Assembly (NCBI RefSeq): GCF_001279775.1
Contig: NZ_LGDG01000035.1
Coordinates: 1-15,081, forward strand
Reading direction: 5' to 3'
Length of the DNA stretch: 15,081 nucleotides
Source of the DNA: Streptomyces sp. MMG1533
GTDB lineage: Bacteria; Actinomycetota; Actinomycetes; Streptomycetales; Streptomycetaceae
The notes under the pieces are model-generated. The model worked only from the letters and a program-made list of their open reading frames with translations. It was not told the origin of the DNA and ran no database searches. Position numbers and translations under genes: made by a program. Positions 7,124 through 13,627 of the stretch are shown piece after piece; within the stretch, counting starts at the first letter, position 1, and each line of letters starts with the position of its first letter.

Positions 7124-7134
7124 GGACACAGTCC
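7124..7134. promoter_or_regulatory. Copy of the ggacacagtcc palindrome
   Basis: The 11-mer ggacacagtcc (half-sites ggac and gtcc, 3-bp centre) is identical to the core of the palindrome at 3569-3583 upstream of the sulfur operon. Here it is 112 bp before the GAF regulator start. A shared binding protein is possible but unproven. Confidence 0.35.
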
Positions 7135-7154
7135 GCACACAGAGGCCGGGAAGT

Positions 7155-7172
7155 TGCAACCCCCTGCAACCC
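7155..7172. repeat. tgcaaccc direct repeat, 10-bp period
   Basis: tgcaaccc at 7155-7162 and 7165-7172, one helical turn apart, upstream of the GAF regulator. The first copy overlaps the palindromic heptamer gttgcaac. The same-face spacing suits a dimeric regulator. Confidence 0.4.
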
Positions 7173-7248
7173 TGGTGGACTGCCCTGCCGTGCTTGAAAC
7201 TTGAGCGACGCCGCCCAGTGCGGCGCACATGGCTCCAACGGGCCAGTG

Positions 7249-7286
7249 GCGGGGGTGGTGCCGTGTCGGCGCAGCACCACCCCCGC
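7249..7286 (-). terminator. 13-bp-stem hairpin after the acyl-CoA dehydrogenase gene
   Basis: Perfect arms gcgggggtggtgc (7249-7261) and gcaccacccccgc (7274-7286) around a 12-nt loop, 80 nt past the stop of the dehydrogenase gene. It is the strongest stem noticed in the window. There is no T-run, as often in streptomycete terminators. It should separate this gene from the GAF regulator gene on the same strand. Confidence 0.6.
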
Positions 7287-7366
7287 GCCGTGCGGACGTA
7301 CGCGGGCGGATCAGGCCACCGGCGGGCTTCTTGCAGACGACCCCGGTCAGGAGCCGGCGACGCCGG

Positions 7367-9001
7367 TCAGGATTCGGGCCGGGCCCGCTCCACCACCGAC
7401 GCCAGATCCAGACTGTGCGGCAGCGTCCCGAAGACCGCGCCCGAGTCGCCGCCCAGGCGGGCCGCGCAGAACGCGTCGGCCACTTCCGGCGTCGCATGCC
7501 GCACGAGCAGCGACCCCTGGAGCACCAGCGCGAGCCGCTCGGTCAGCCGCCGCGCGCGTCCCTCCACGCCCTCCAGGTCGGCGAGTTCGGTCAGCAGGTC
7601 CTTGATCGCCGCGTCGAGCCGGTGGTCGGCGCCGCGTGCCTTGCCGACCTCCTGGAGGTAGGCGTTCAGCGCCATCGGCTCGCGTTGCAGCGCGCGCAGC
7701 ACGTCAAGGGCCTGGACGTTCCCGGCGCCTTCCCAGATCGAGTTGAGCGGCGACTCGCGGACCAGCCGGGGCATCCCCGACTCCTCGACGTACCCGTTGC
7801 CGCCCAGGCACTCGGACGCCTCGACCGTCACCTGCGAACACCGTTTGGTCACCCAGTACTTGGCGGCCGGCACCGCGATCCTGAGCAGCGCCCGCTCCTG
7901 CTCGCTCCCGTCGTCGCAGGCCGCCGCGAGCCGCAGCCCGAGCGTGGTCGCCGCCTCGGACTCCAGGGCGAGGTCGGCCAGGACGTTGCGCATCAGCGGC
8001 TTGTCGACGAGCTTCGCGCCGAACGCCTCGCGATACGTGCAGTGGTGGACGGCCTGCGCGACGGCCTGCCGCATCAGGCCCGCCGAGCCGAGCACACAGT
8101 CGAGCCGGGTCGCCGCCACCATCTCGATGATGGTGCGCACCCCGCGCCCCTCCTCGCCGACCCGACGGGCCCAGGTCCCGTCGAGCTCGACCTCGGCGGA
8201 CGCGTTCGACCGGTTGCCCAGCTTGTCCTTGAGCCGCTGGATCATGAAGACGTTGCGGGTGCCGTCCTCCAGCACCCGCGGCACCAGGAAGCAGGTGAGC
8301 CCCTCCGGAGCCTGCGCGAGGACCAGGAACCCGTCCGACATCGGCGCCGAGCAGAACCACTTGTGCCCGGTCAGCTCGTACGTCCCGTCCTCGGCGAGGG
8401 GCCGGGCGGCCGTCGTGCCCGCCCGCACGTCGCTGCCGCCCTGCTTCTCCGTCATGCCCATCCCGAACAGCGCCCCGGCCTTGAGACGGGCGGGCCGCAG
8501 CTCACGGTCGTAGACCATGGACGTCAGCCGGGGCTCCCACTCCGCGGCGAGCGCGGGGTCGGTGCGCAGGGCGGGCACCGCGGCGTGGGTCATCGACAGC
8601 GGGCAGAGGTTGCCGGCGTCGACCTGCGTCCACAGCAGGAACGCGGCCGCGCGCCGCACCTGCCCGCCGGGCCTGGACCAGGCCGCGGTCAGGCCGGCCG
8701 AGACGCCCTTGCCGAGCAGCCGGTGCCAGGCCGGATGGAAGTCGACCTCGTCGATCCGGTGCCCGTGACGGTCGTGGGTGCGCAGTGCCGGCGGGTTCTC
8801 GTTCGCCTGCGCGCCCCACTCCTGCACCTGCGCCGAGCCACAGGCCCGGCCGAGCGCCGCCAGCTCGTCGCGCACCTCGTCGAGCAGGTCCGGGGCGGTG
8901 TGCCGGTCCACCGCCGCCGTCAGGGCGCGGTCGGCGGTGAACGCGTCGTATCCGACCAGGGGCGGAGGCTGGTTGGTCACGGTGTGAGTGCTGCCTGCCA
9001 T
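7367..9001 (-). CDS. Acyl-CoA dehydrogenase family protein, AidB-like
   Basis: FAD-dependent acyl-CoA dehydrogenase-fold protein of 544 residues, close to the length of E. coli AidB (about 540). AidB-type hallmarks are GMGMTEKQGGSDVRAG (180-195, FAD/substrate loop), ECLGGNGYVEESGMPRL (397-413) and SIWEGAGN (421-428), with Glu424 at the expected catalytic-base position. A C-terminal helical extension (about 440-544), which binds DNA in E. coli AidB, is present in length, but its basic surface cannot be judged here. AidB acts in the adaptive response to alkylation; whether this homologue does so or is a metabolic dehydrogenase is open, and no Ada or AlkA gene is nearby. The start at ATG 8999-9001 has no clear Shine-Dalgarno, but TAAGTT lies 7 nt before it, suggesting a leaderless mRNA. 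It is divergent from the yihY-like gene. Confidence 0.9.
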   Translation of the reverse strand: MAGSTHTVTNQPPPLVGYDAFTADRALTAAVDRHTAPDLLDEVRDELAALGRACGSAQVQEWGAQANENPPALRTHDRHGHRIDEVDFHPAWHRLLGKGVSAGLTAAWSRPGGQVRRAAAFLLWTQVDAGNLCPLSMTHAAVPALRTDPALAAEWEPRLTSMVYDRELRPARLKAGALFGMGMTEKQGGSDVRAGTTAARPLAEDGTYELTGHKWFCSAPMSDGFLVLAQAPEGLTCFLVPRVLEDGTRNVFMIQRLKDKLGNRSNASAEVELDGTWARRVGEEGRGVRTIIEMVAATRLDCVLGSAGLMRQAVAQAVHHCTYREAFGAKLVDKPLMRNVLADLALESEAATTLGLRLAAACDDGSEQERALLRIAVPAAKYWVTKRCSQVTVEASECLGGNGYVEESGMPRLVRESPLNSIWEGAGNVQALDVLRALQREPMALNAYLQEVGKARGADHRLDAAIKDLLTELADLEGVEGRARRLTERLALVLQGSLLVRHATPEVADAFCAARLGGDSGAVFGTLPHSLDLASVVERARPES

Positions 9002-9008
9002 GTCAGCG

Positions 9009-9014
9009 AACTTA
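9009..9014 (-). promoter_or_regulatory. -10-like TAAGTT before the acyl-CoA dehydrogenase start
   Basis: On the minus strand TAAGTT (TAnnnT) is followed by 7 nt and then the ATG, with no ribosome binding site between, which places the predicted transcription start at the start codon. No good -35 was found. Confidence 0.4.
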
Positions 9015-9048
9015 CCCCGCACGGCGGAGGTCACCACAGCGACGCGGC

Positions 9049-9147
9049 AGCCGGCTGTGCGGGGAGGGGGGCGTGGAGGTGACGCGTCCCCGCGGGAGGT
9101 GACGCGCCCCCGCGGGCCGGGGTACCGGGGGATGAGCACAGCCGGCT
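9049..9147. repeat. Inverted pair of 12-bp elements flanking the divergent promoters
   Basis: agccggctgtgc (9049-9060) and its exact reverse complement gcacagccggct (9136-9147) face each other across the dehydrogenase/yihY intergenic region. Each copy contains the palindrome agccggct, and the two centres are 91 bp apart. The arrangement suits two operator sites bridged by a regulator, or a long cruciform. Confidence 0.55.
9075..9114. repeat. Tandem 20-bp repeat, two copies
   Basis: 9075-9094 and 9095-9114 are tandem 20-bp units (ggaggtgacgcg, then t or c, then ccccgcg) differing at one base (t9087/c9107). Each unit boundary forms cccgcggg. The 20-bp period places both copies on the same face of the helix. 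It lies between the two divergent genes, inside the inverted pair at 9049-9147. Confidence 0.6.
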
Positions 9148-9155
9148 ACGACGGA

Positions 9156-9161
9156 TACCTT
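9156..9161 (+). promoter_or_regulatory. -10-like TACCTT before the yihY-like start
   Basis: TACCTT (TAnnnT) is followed by 6 nt and then GTG at 9168, with no Shine-Dalgarno. A weak -35 candidate, tgagca (9133-9138), lies 17 nt upstream. A leaderless mRNA is suggested. Confidence 0.4.
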
Positions 9162-9167
9162 TAGTTC

Positions 9168-10346
9168 GTGCAGCCAGCAAGTGAATCCCCTCAGCCGCCC
9201 GCCGGCCGCCTCCATCGGGCGCGTGCCCTCTATCGGAACGTGTCGAAGCGCAGGACCGCCTGGCTGTTGATCAAGGACACCGTCAACTCGTGCATGGAGT
9301 ACCGGATCCTGGGTCTGGCGGCCGAGGCGGCGTTCTTCACGCTGCTCTCGGTGCCGCCGCTGCTGCTGAGCATGATCGGGCTGCTCGGCTACGTCGACGA
9401 CTGGACCGGCGCCGACACCATCGCGAGCCTGGAGACCAACCTCCTCGAGGCCTCGCGCACGATCCTGTCCGACAAGGGCGTCACCGAGATCGCCCAGCCG
9501 ATCCTGCACGACGTGATGAAGGGCGGCCGGCCCGACGTCATCTCCATAGGCTTCCTGTTCGCCCTGTGGTCGGGCTCCCGCGCGGTGAACGTCTTCATCG
9601 ACACCATCACCGTGATGTACGGCCTCGACGGCGTCCGCGGCATCGTCAAGACCCGACTGATGGCCTTCCTGCTGTTCGTCGTGGCCCTCCTGATCGGCTC
9701 GATCGCGCTGCCGCTGATGGTGGCCGGACCGGACGCGGTGGTGAACATCGTGCCGTGGTCCGAGACCGTCGTGCAGGTGCTCTACTGGCCCGTCGTCATC
9801 GTGCTGTCCATCGTCTTCCTGACCACGCTGTACCACGTGTCCGTCCCCGTCCGCTCCCCGTGGATCGAGGACGTGCCCGGCGCCCTGGTGGCCCTCGCCA
9901 TGTGGGTCCTCGGCAGCTTCCTGCTGCGCATCTACCTGACCAACACCGTCGAGGGCCCCACCATCTACGGCTCCCTCGCCGCGCCCGTCGCCGTACTGCT
10001 GTGGATCGGCGTGTCCGCGTTCGCCGTCCTGGTCGGGGCCGCGATGAACGCCGCGATCGACCGGGTCTGGCCCGCCGCCGCGACGGCCGCGGCCCGCGCC
10101 GCCAACGAGCGGCTGCGCGAGGCGCAGGTCGCCGAGTACGTCGCCCGCGCCACCGCGGCCCGCGCGTCGGTCCCGGACGACCCGGACGACCCGGACATGC
10201 CCTCCGAGTTCCCGGAGCGCTGGTCGCGCTTCCTGCCGCCGGAGGACGTGACGTCCCGCCTGCGTACCCACGTGAAGAGCACCCACCCCCCGCACAAGAC
10301 GGAGGAGAAGAGCACCCATCCTCCCCACAAGACGGAGGGTTCGTAG
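9168..10346 (+). CDS. YihY/virulence factor BrkB family membrane protein
   Basis: Inner-membrane protein of 392 residues; the family's molecular function is not settled (it was once taken for an RNase BN). About six membrane segments are visible near residues 48-76, 124-150, 163-187, 200-225, 237-258 and 268-296. Family marks include the early AAEAAFFTLLSVPPLLLSMI (51-70) and YGSLAAPVAVLLWIGVSAFA (267-286). After a charged alanine-rich helix (303-333), an acidic stretch DDPDDPDMP leads to a cytosolic tail ending in two 11-residue repeats (370-391). The GTG at 9168-9170 has no ribosome binding site but a -10-like hexamer 6 nt upstream; no later Met would keep the first membrane segment whole. 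It is divergent from the AidB-like gene and convergent with the NmrA-like gene. Confidence 0.9.
   Translation: MQPASESPQPPAGRLHRARALYRNVSKRRTAWLLIKDTVNSCMEYRILGLAAEAAFFTLLSVPPLLLSMIGLLGYVDDWTGADTIASLETNLLEASRTILSDKGVTEIAQPILHDVMKGGRPDVISIGFLFALWSGSRAVNVFIDTITVMYGLDGVRGIVKTRLMAFLLFVVALLIGSIALPLMVAGPDAVVNIVPWSETVVQVLYWPVVIVLSIVFLTTLYHVSVPVRSPWIEDVPGALVALAMWVLGSFLLRIYLTNTVEGPTIYGSLAAPVAVLLWIGVSAFAVLVGAAMNAAIDRVWPAAATAAARAANERLREAQVAEYVARATAARASVPDDPDDPDMPSEFPERWSRFLPPEDVTSRLRTHVKSTHPPHKTEEKSTHPPHKTEGS
10275..10340 (+). repeat. 33-nt tandem repeat encoding the YihY-like C-terminal tail
   Basis: Two in-frame 33-nt units (10275-10307 and 10308-10340) encode KSTHPPHKTEE and KSTHPPHKTEG. Most of their few nucleotide differences are at third codon positions or silent, so the peptide rather than the DNA seems kept. 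The His/Lys/Pro-rich tail lies just before the stop. Confidence 0.8.
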
Positions 10347-10382
10347 GGCGGCGGGCTTGTCGGGCCGGCGGTCTCCACGGTG

Positions 10383-11246
10383 TCACGCCTTCCAGGTGCC
10401 GGCCGCCGCGGCCTCCCGCACGAAGTCCCCGAAGTCGCGCGGGCCGCGGCCCAGCACCTGACGGACCCCGTCGGTCAGGCGAGCGTTGCGGCCGTCCAGC
10501 AGCCCCTCGAAAACCTCCACCAGCAACGCCGCCTCCTCCGGCGGCACCCCGAACCCCGCCAGCGTCTCCCCGTACGCCCGCACGGGCACCGGCGTGTACG
10601 TCACCTTGACGCCGGTCGCCTCCGAGATCTCCGCGACCGCCTCCCGCCAGGTCAGCAGCCGCGGCCCGGTCAGTTCCAGCGTCGCCCCCGCATACCGGTC
10701 CCCGGACGTCAGCACCGCCGCGACCACCTCCCCGACGTCCCGCAGGTCGACGAACGGCTCCCGCACCTCACCGGCCGGGAACACCAGCTCCCCGTACCGC
10801 AGCCCCTCCACCAGCGGCCCCTCGCTGAAGTTCTGCGCGAACCACGACGCCCGTACGACCGTCCAGTCCGCGCCCGACGACCTCAGCGCCTCTTCGGCCG
10901 GCAGCGCCTGCTCCTCGCCGCGCGCCGACAGCAGCACCAGCCGCCGTACGCCGAGCCCGACCGCCTCCCGGGCGAGTGCGCCGATCCCCTCGGCGGCCGC
11001 GGGGGAGCCGATGTCGAAGGGGTGCACGAGGTACGCCGCGTCGGCGCCGCGGAGCGTGTCCGCCCATGTCGTCGGGTCCTCCCAGTCGAAGCCCTGCGCG
11101 CGGGACGCGGCCCGCACCGTCAGCCCGGCCGCCCGCGCGGCCCGGGCGACCCGGCTCCCGGTACGCCCGGAGGCACCGGTCACCACGACCGTCATGTCCT
11201 GCGTGTACGCCATGTTCTCCGCCTTGTTCTCCGTGTTTTCCGTCAT
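10383..11246 (-). CDS. NmrA-like NAD(P)-binding protein, atypical SDR
   Basis: Rossmann-fold protein of the atypical short-chain dehydrogenase group (NmrA/HSCARG/quinone reductase-like), 287 residues from the chosen start. The dinucleotide motif is VVVTGASGRTGSRVARAA (20-37). Conserved blocks follow: DWEDPTTWADTLRGADAAYL, RLVLLSARGEE, WTVVRASWFAQNFSEG, and EPFVDLRDVGEVVAAVL, the typical FVDxRDIA-like site. Some relatives are NADP sensors and others reduce quinones; activity cannot be assigned. The ATG at 11244-11246 is preferred because the next 11 codons end in G or C at 10 of 11 positions. The ATG at 11211-11213 (276 aa, AAGGCGGAG upstream) and at 11193-11195 (270 aa) are alternatives. It is divergent from an AraC-type gene, which probably controls it. 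Confidence 0.88.
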   Translation of the reverse strand: MTENTENKAENMAYTQDMTVVVTGASGRTGSRVARAARAAGLTVRAASRAQGFDWEDPTTWADTLRGADAAYLVHPFDIGSPAAAEGIGALAREAVGLGVRRLVLLSARGEEQALPAEEALRSSGADWTVVRASWFAQNFSEGPLVEGLRYGELVFPAGEVREPFVDLRDVGEVVAAVLTSGDRYAGATLELTGPRLLTWREAVAEISEATGVKVTYTPVPVRAYGETLAGFGVPPEEAALLVEVFEGLLDGRNARLTDGVRQVLGRGPRDFGDFVREAAAAGTWKA

Positions 11247-11247
11247 G

Positions 11248-11289
11248 GCTTCAGCCAACGGCCGCGCGCTTCAACAGCCCATCGCTGAA
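11248..11289. promoter_or_regulatory. Candidate regulator half-sites between nmrA-like and araC-type genes
   Basis: gcttca occurs at 11248-11253 and again at 11268-11273, 20 bp apart in the same direction, the geometry AraC-type proteins favour. ttcagc (11250-11255) is also mirrored by gctgaa (11284-11289). The sites are short and could be chance. Confidence 0.3.
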
Positions 11290-11314
11290 CGGCTCATTCC
11301 CATGCGCGGGCGTC

Positions 11315-11320
11315 TACGCT
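11315..11320 (+). promoter_or_regulatory. -10-like TACGCT before the first AraC-type gene
   Basis: TACGCT (TAnnnT) is followed by 6 nt and then ATG at 11327, with no Shine-Dalgarno sequence, so a leaderless mRNA is suggested. No good -35 is visible. Confidence 0.4.
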
Positions 11321-11326
11321 GACGGC

Positions 11327-12388
11327 ATGGACGCTCCCCCACGCTCGAACGGGCTCACGCGGGGGGACCCCCTTGCGGGCCTCCTGGAGGGCCCCCGGGC
11401 CCGGGGCGCCTTCATGATCCGCGCGTGCTTCGACCCGCCGTGGGCGATCCGCGTCGAGGACCGTGCCCCGCTGACGGTGATGCTGATGGTCCGCGGCGAG
11501 TCCTGGATCGTGCCGGACACGGGGGAGCGGGTGCGACTGCGGCCCGGAGAGCTGGCCATCGCGCGCGGCCCCGACCCGTACACCTGCGCCGACGACCCCG
11601 GCACCGCGCCCCAGGCGTTGATCCTGCCGGGCGCGGAGTGCCACTACCCCGACGGACGGCCCCTCAACGGCTCGATGGACATCGGCGTCCGCAGCTGGGG
11701 CAGCCGGACCGACGGCTCCACGATGATGCTGATCGGGACGTACCTGGTCCAGGGCGAGATCCACGGCCGTCTCCTGGACGCGCTGCCGCCCCTGCTCTCC
11801 CTCACCTCCGGCATGTGGCGGTGCGCGCTCACGCCCGTCCTCATGGACGAGATCGTGCGCGACGAACCGGGCCAGGAGGTCGTCCTGGACCGCCTCCTCG
11901 ACCTGCTGGTCATCGCCGGGCTGCGCGCCTGGTTCGCCCGCCCGGAGGCGGCACCGCCCGCCTGGTACGCGGCGCTCGCCGACCCGGTCGTCGGCCGCGT
12001 CCTGCGCCTGGCCCACGACGACCCCGCCCACCCCTGGACGGTGGCGTCCCTCGCCGCCAAGGCCGGCGTCTCCCGGGCCGCGCTGGCCCGTCGCTTCACG
12101 GAACTCGTCGGCGAGCCCCCGATGACGTACCTCACCGGCCGGCGCCTCGCCCTCGCCGAGGACCGCCTCCGCGACACCGACGACACCCTTGAGTCGATCG
12201 CCCGCCAGGTCGGCTACGGCAGCGCCTTCGCCCTGTCCAGCGCGTTCAAGCGGGTGTACGGGGTGAGTCCGCAGGAGCATCGGACGCGGGCGGCGCAGGG
12301 AGGGGCGTCACAGGGCTACCGGGCCGGTTCCGCGGCCGAAACCGCCCCCACCGCCCGCCTGAACTCGGGACACTCGACCAGCGGCTGA
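11327..12388 (+). CDS. AraC-family transcriptional regulator with cupin-like N-terminal domain
   Basis: A 353-residue regulator. Residues about 10-205 form the AraC-binding-like cupin (Cupin_6 type): FMIRACFDPPWAIRVEDRAP (29-48), then GESWIVPDTG and the RLRPGELAIARGPDPY run (70-85). The C-terminal domain has two helix-turn-helix units, VASLAAKAGVSRAALARRFT (239-258) and ESIARQVGYGSAFALSSAFK (289-308), ending YGVSPQEHRTR as usual for the family. It is divergent from the NmrA-like gene with 80 bp between starts, a common streptomycete pair in which the regulator controls the oxidoreductase. The ATG at 11327-11329 has a -10-like hexamer rather than a ribosome binding site upstream. The 30-residue tail beyond the DNA-binding domain overlaps the merR-type gene on the other strand. 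Confidence 0.92.
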   Translation: MDAPPRSNGLTRGDPLAGLLEGPRARGAFMIRACFDPPWAIRVEDRAPLTVMLMVRGESWIVPDTGERVRLRPGELAIARGPDPYTCADDPGTAPQALILPGAECHYPDGRPLNGSMDIGVRSWGSRTDGSTMMLIGTYLVQGEIHGRLLDALPPLLSLTSGMWRCALTPVLMDEIVRDEPGQEVVLDRLLDLLVIAGLRAWFARPEAAPPAWYAALADPVVGRVLRLAHDDPAHPWTVASLAAKAGVSRAALARRFTELVGEPPMTYLTGRRLALAEDRLRDTDDTLESIARQVGYGSAFALSSAFKRVYGVSPQEHRTRAAQGGASQGYRAGSAAETAPTARLNSGHSTSG

Positions 12389-12735
12389 TGCGTGCACACG
12401 GCCGCATGCCGCAGGCTCGCCCGCAGCCGGTCGAGCCGGTCGATCAGCCGGTCCAGCTCACCCACCTTCGCGGCCATCCGCTCCCGCAGCCCGGCGTCGT
12501 CGCGTTCGTCGGGGTCGGCGACCAGGAACCGGGCGATCTCGGCGATCGTGAACCCGGCGCTGCGGGCGCACGTGATCAGGCCGAGGCGCTCCAGCACGTC
12601 GGGGCGGTACGTGCGGCGCAGCCCGTTGCGCCCGAACGGGGTGATGAGCCCGCGCTTCTCGTAGAACCGCAGCGCCGAGGGCGCCAGACCGGACCGCGCG
12701 GCCACCTCACCGATGTCGAGCCACTCCTCGTCCAT
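12316..12735 (-). CDS. MerR-family transcriptional regulator
   Basis: A 139-residue dimeric DNA-binding protein. The N-terminal winged helix DIGEVAARSGLAPSALRFYE (7-26), then KRGLITPFGRNGLRRTY (27-43), is classic MerR. A dimerisation coiled coil follows (about 82-111, MAAKVGELDRLIDRLDRLRA). The C-terminal end has Cys114, His116 and Cys122 (VCTHQPLVECPEF), which could sense metal or redox state, but the SoxR and CueR cysteine patterns are not present. The ATG at 12733-12735 has a strong AAGGAGG upstream. Its last 73 nt overlap the convergent AraC-type gene. It faces the MBL-fold gene across a 48-bp gap with a perfect palindrome, which is very probably its operator. On its own strand TACGGT sits in the palindrome centre, implying autoregulation. 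Confidence 0.93.
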   Translation of the reverse strand: MDEEWLDIGEVAARSGLAPSALRFYEKRGLITPFGRNGLRRTYRPDVLERLGLITCARSAGFTIAEIARFLVADPDERDDAGLRERMAAKVGELDRLIDRLDRLRASLRHAAVCTHQPLVECPEFRRAVGAVSAAEPAR

Positions 12736-12745
12736 CCCGACCTCC

Positions 12746-12776
12746 TTGACTTGAACCGTAGTTCAAGTCGCAGGGT
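12746..12776 (+). promoter_or_regulatory. MerR-type operator-promoter with 19-bp spacer
   Basis: The -35 TTGACT (12746-12751) and -10-like CAGGGT (12771-12776) are 19 bp apart, the over-long spacing that MerR-family activators correct by twisting DNA. A perfect palindrome fills most of the spacer and overlaps the -35: arms gacttgaac (12748-12756) and gttcaagtc (12761-12769) with a 4-bp centre. The predicted start of transcription falls at the MBL gene's ATG. On the minus strand TACGGT (12760-12755) may be the merR-type gene's own -10. Confidence 0.75.
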
Positions 12777-12783
12777 GGGCGCC

Positions 12784-13617
12784 ATGACCATCCATCACCT
12801 CAACTGCGGTTCCCTGCGCCGGATCGAAGCCACCTATGACGGCCCGCCACCTCGGAACGCAGTCAACCACTGTCTGTTGGTGGAGACCGACTCGGCCGGC
12901 CTGGTCCTCGTCGAGACCGGGCTGGGCCTGGACGACGTACGCCACCCCGACCGCAGCCTCGGCGCCGACTGGGTCGAGATGGCCGGGCCCGTCCTCGATG
13001 TGGAGGAGACCGCGATCCGCCAGGTCGCACGGCTGGGGTATGTGCCCTCCGACGTGCGGCACATCATCGTGACCCACCTCGACGTCGACCACTGCGGCGG
13101 TCTCCCCGACTTCCCGGACGCGCAAGTCCACGTACTGGCGGCCGAGTTGGAAGCGGCGACGGCCGAGGCGCCGAGTTTCCGCTACCGGCCCTCCCACTGG
13201 GCGCACGGGCCCCGCTGGGTCACCTGCACACCGGGGCGGGGCGACGACTGGTTCGGGTTCACCGCGATCCAGCCGGACGGCCTGCCGCCGGAGATCCGCC
13301 TGATACCGCTCGGCGGTCACACCGAAGGGCACACGGGAGTGGCCGTCCGGGACGGCGAGCGCTGGCTCCTGCACTGCGGCGACGCCTACTACTACCACCG
13401 CGAGCTCCGGCACCACCGTCATCCGCACCCGCTCCTCGACCTCGTCCAGGTCGGCGCCGAGGTCCACCACGACCTGCGCCTCGGCACCCAGGCCCGGCTG
13501 CGCGAACTCCTCCACGACCACGGCGACGAGGTGACCGTCTTCTGCGCCCACGACCCGTGGGAGCTGGCCGCGCAGTGGGAGCGCACGGACGGGCCGGGCG
13601 CCCTGCCGAAGGCGTAG
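12784..13617 (+). CDS. MBL-fold metallo-hydrolase with HxDxDH motif
   Basis: A 277-residue hydrolase of the metallo-beta-lactamase fold; substrate unknown (lactonase-like is the nearest guess). Metal ligands: [10 protein letters not shown] (His98, Asp100, Asp102, His103), [10 protein letters not shown] (His179), LLHCGDAYY (Asp200) and FCAHDPWE (His256). The motif usually reads HxHxDH; here the second His is Asp, a variant seen in some lactonase-like branches, so metal content may differ. The N-terminal strand [20 protein letters not shown] (28-47) is typical. The ATG at 12784-12786 follows the MerR-type promoter with no ribosome binding site, so the mRNA is probably leaderless. It is followed after 10 nt by a second AraC-type gene, likely in the same MerR-controlled unit. 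Confidence 0.92.
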   Translation: MTIHHLNCGSLRRIEATYDGPPPRNAVNHCLLVETDSAGLVLVETGLGLDDVRHPDRSLGADWVEMAGPVLDVEETAIRQVARLGYVPSDVRHIIVTHLDVDHCGGLPDFPDAQVHVLAAELEAATAEAPSFRYRPSHWAHGPRWVTCTPGRGDDWFGFTAIQPDGLPPEIRLIPLGGHTEGHTGVAVRDGERWLLHCGDAYYYHRELRHHRHPHPLLDLVQVGAEVHHDLRLGTQARLRELLHDHGDEVTVFCAHDPWELAAQWERTDGPGALPKA

Positions 13618-13620
13618 CCT
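13615..13620 (+). promoter_or_regulatory. -10-like TAGCCT overlapping the MBL gene stop
   Basis: TAGCCT includes the TAG stop of the MBL gene and is followed by 7 nt and the GTG of the next gene, with no Shine-Dalgarno. This would allow an internal, leaderless transcript of the second AraC-type gene. No good -35 is visible. Confidence 0.35.
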
Positions 13621-13627
13621 GGCGTAC

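Larger units (their letters stand above)
7012..7366. other. 355-nt intergenic region between the dehydrogenase and the GAF regulator
   Basis: No convincing gene on either strand. It holds, from the dehydrogenase side, a 13-bp-stem hairpin (7249-7286), a cttga direct repeat with 7-bp period (7193-7204), a tgcaaccc direct repeat with 10-bp period (7155-7172), and ggacacagtcc (7124-7134). The last three lie upstream of the GAF regulator start and are candidate control sites; the promoter hexamers are not clear. Confidence 0.5.

Noticed and set aside
7229..9082. 617-codon plus-strand frame opposite the acyl-CoA dehydrogenase
   Set aside because: Arg/Gly/His/Pro-rich translation without motifs, mirroring a gene with clear family signatures.
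9132..9164. Mini-ORF MSTAGYDGYL ending 3 nt before the YihY-like GTG, in the same frame
   Set aside because: It could be a leader peptide, but it has no clear ribosome binding site, and the -10-like hexamer at 9156-9161 would place the transcript start after it.
9012..10328. 438-codon minus-strand frame opposite the YihY-like gene
   Set aside because: Low-complexity Gly/His/Asp/Val translation; the plus strand encodes a well-formed six-segment membrane protein.
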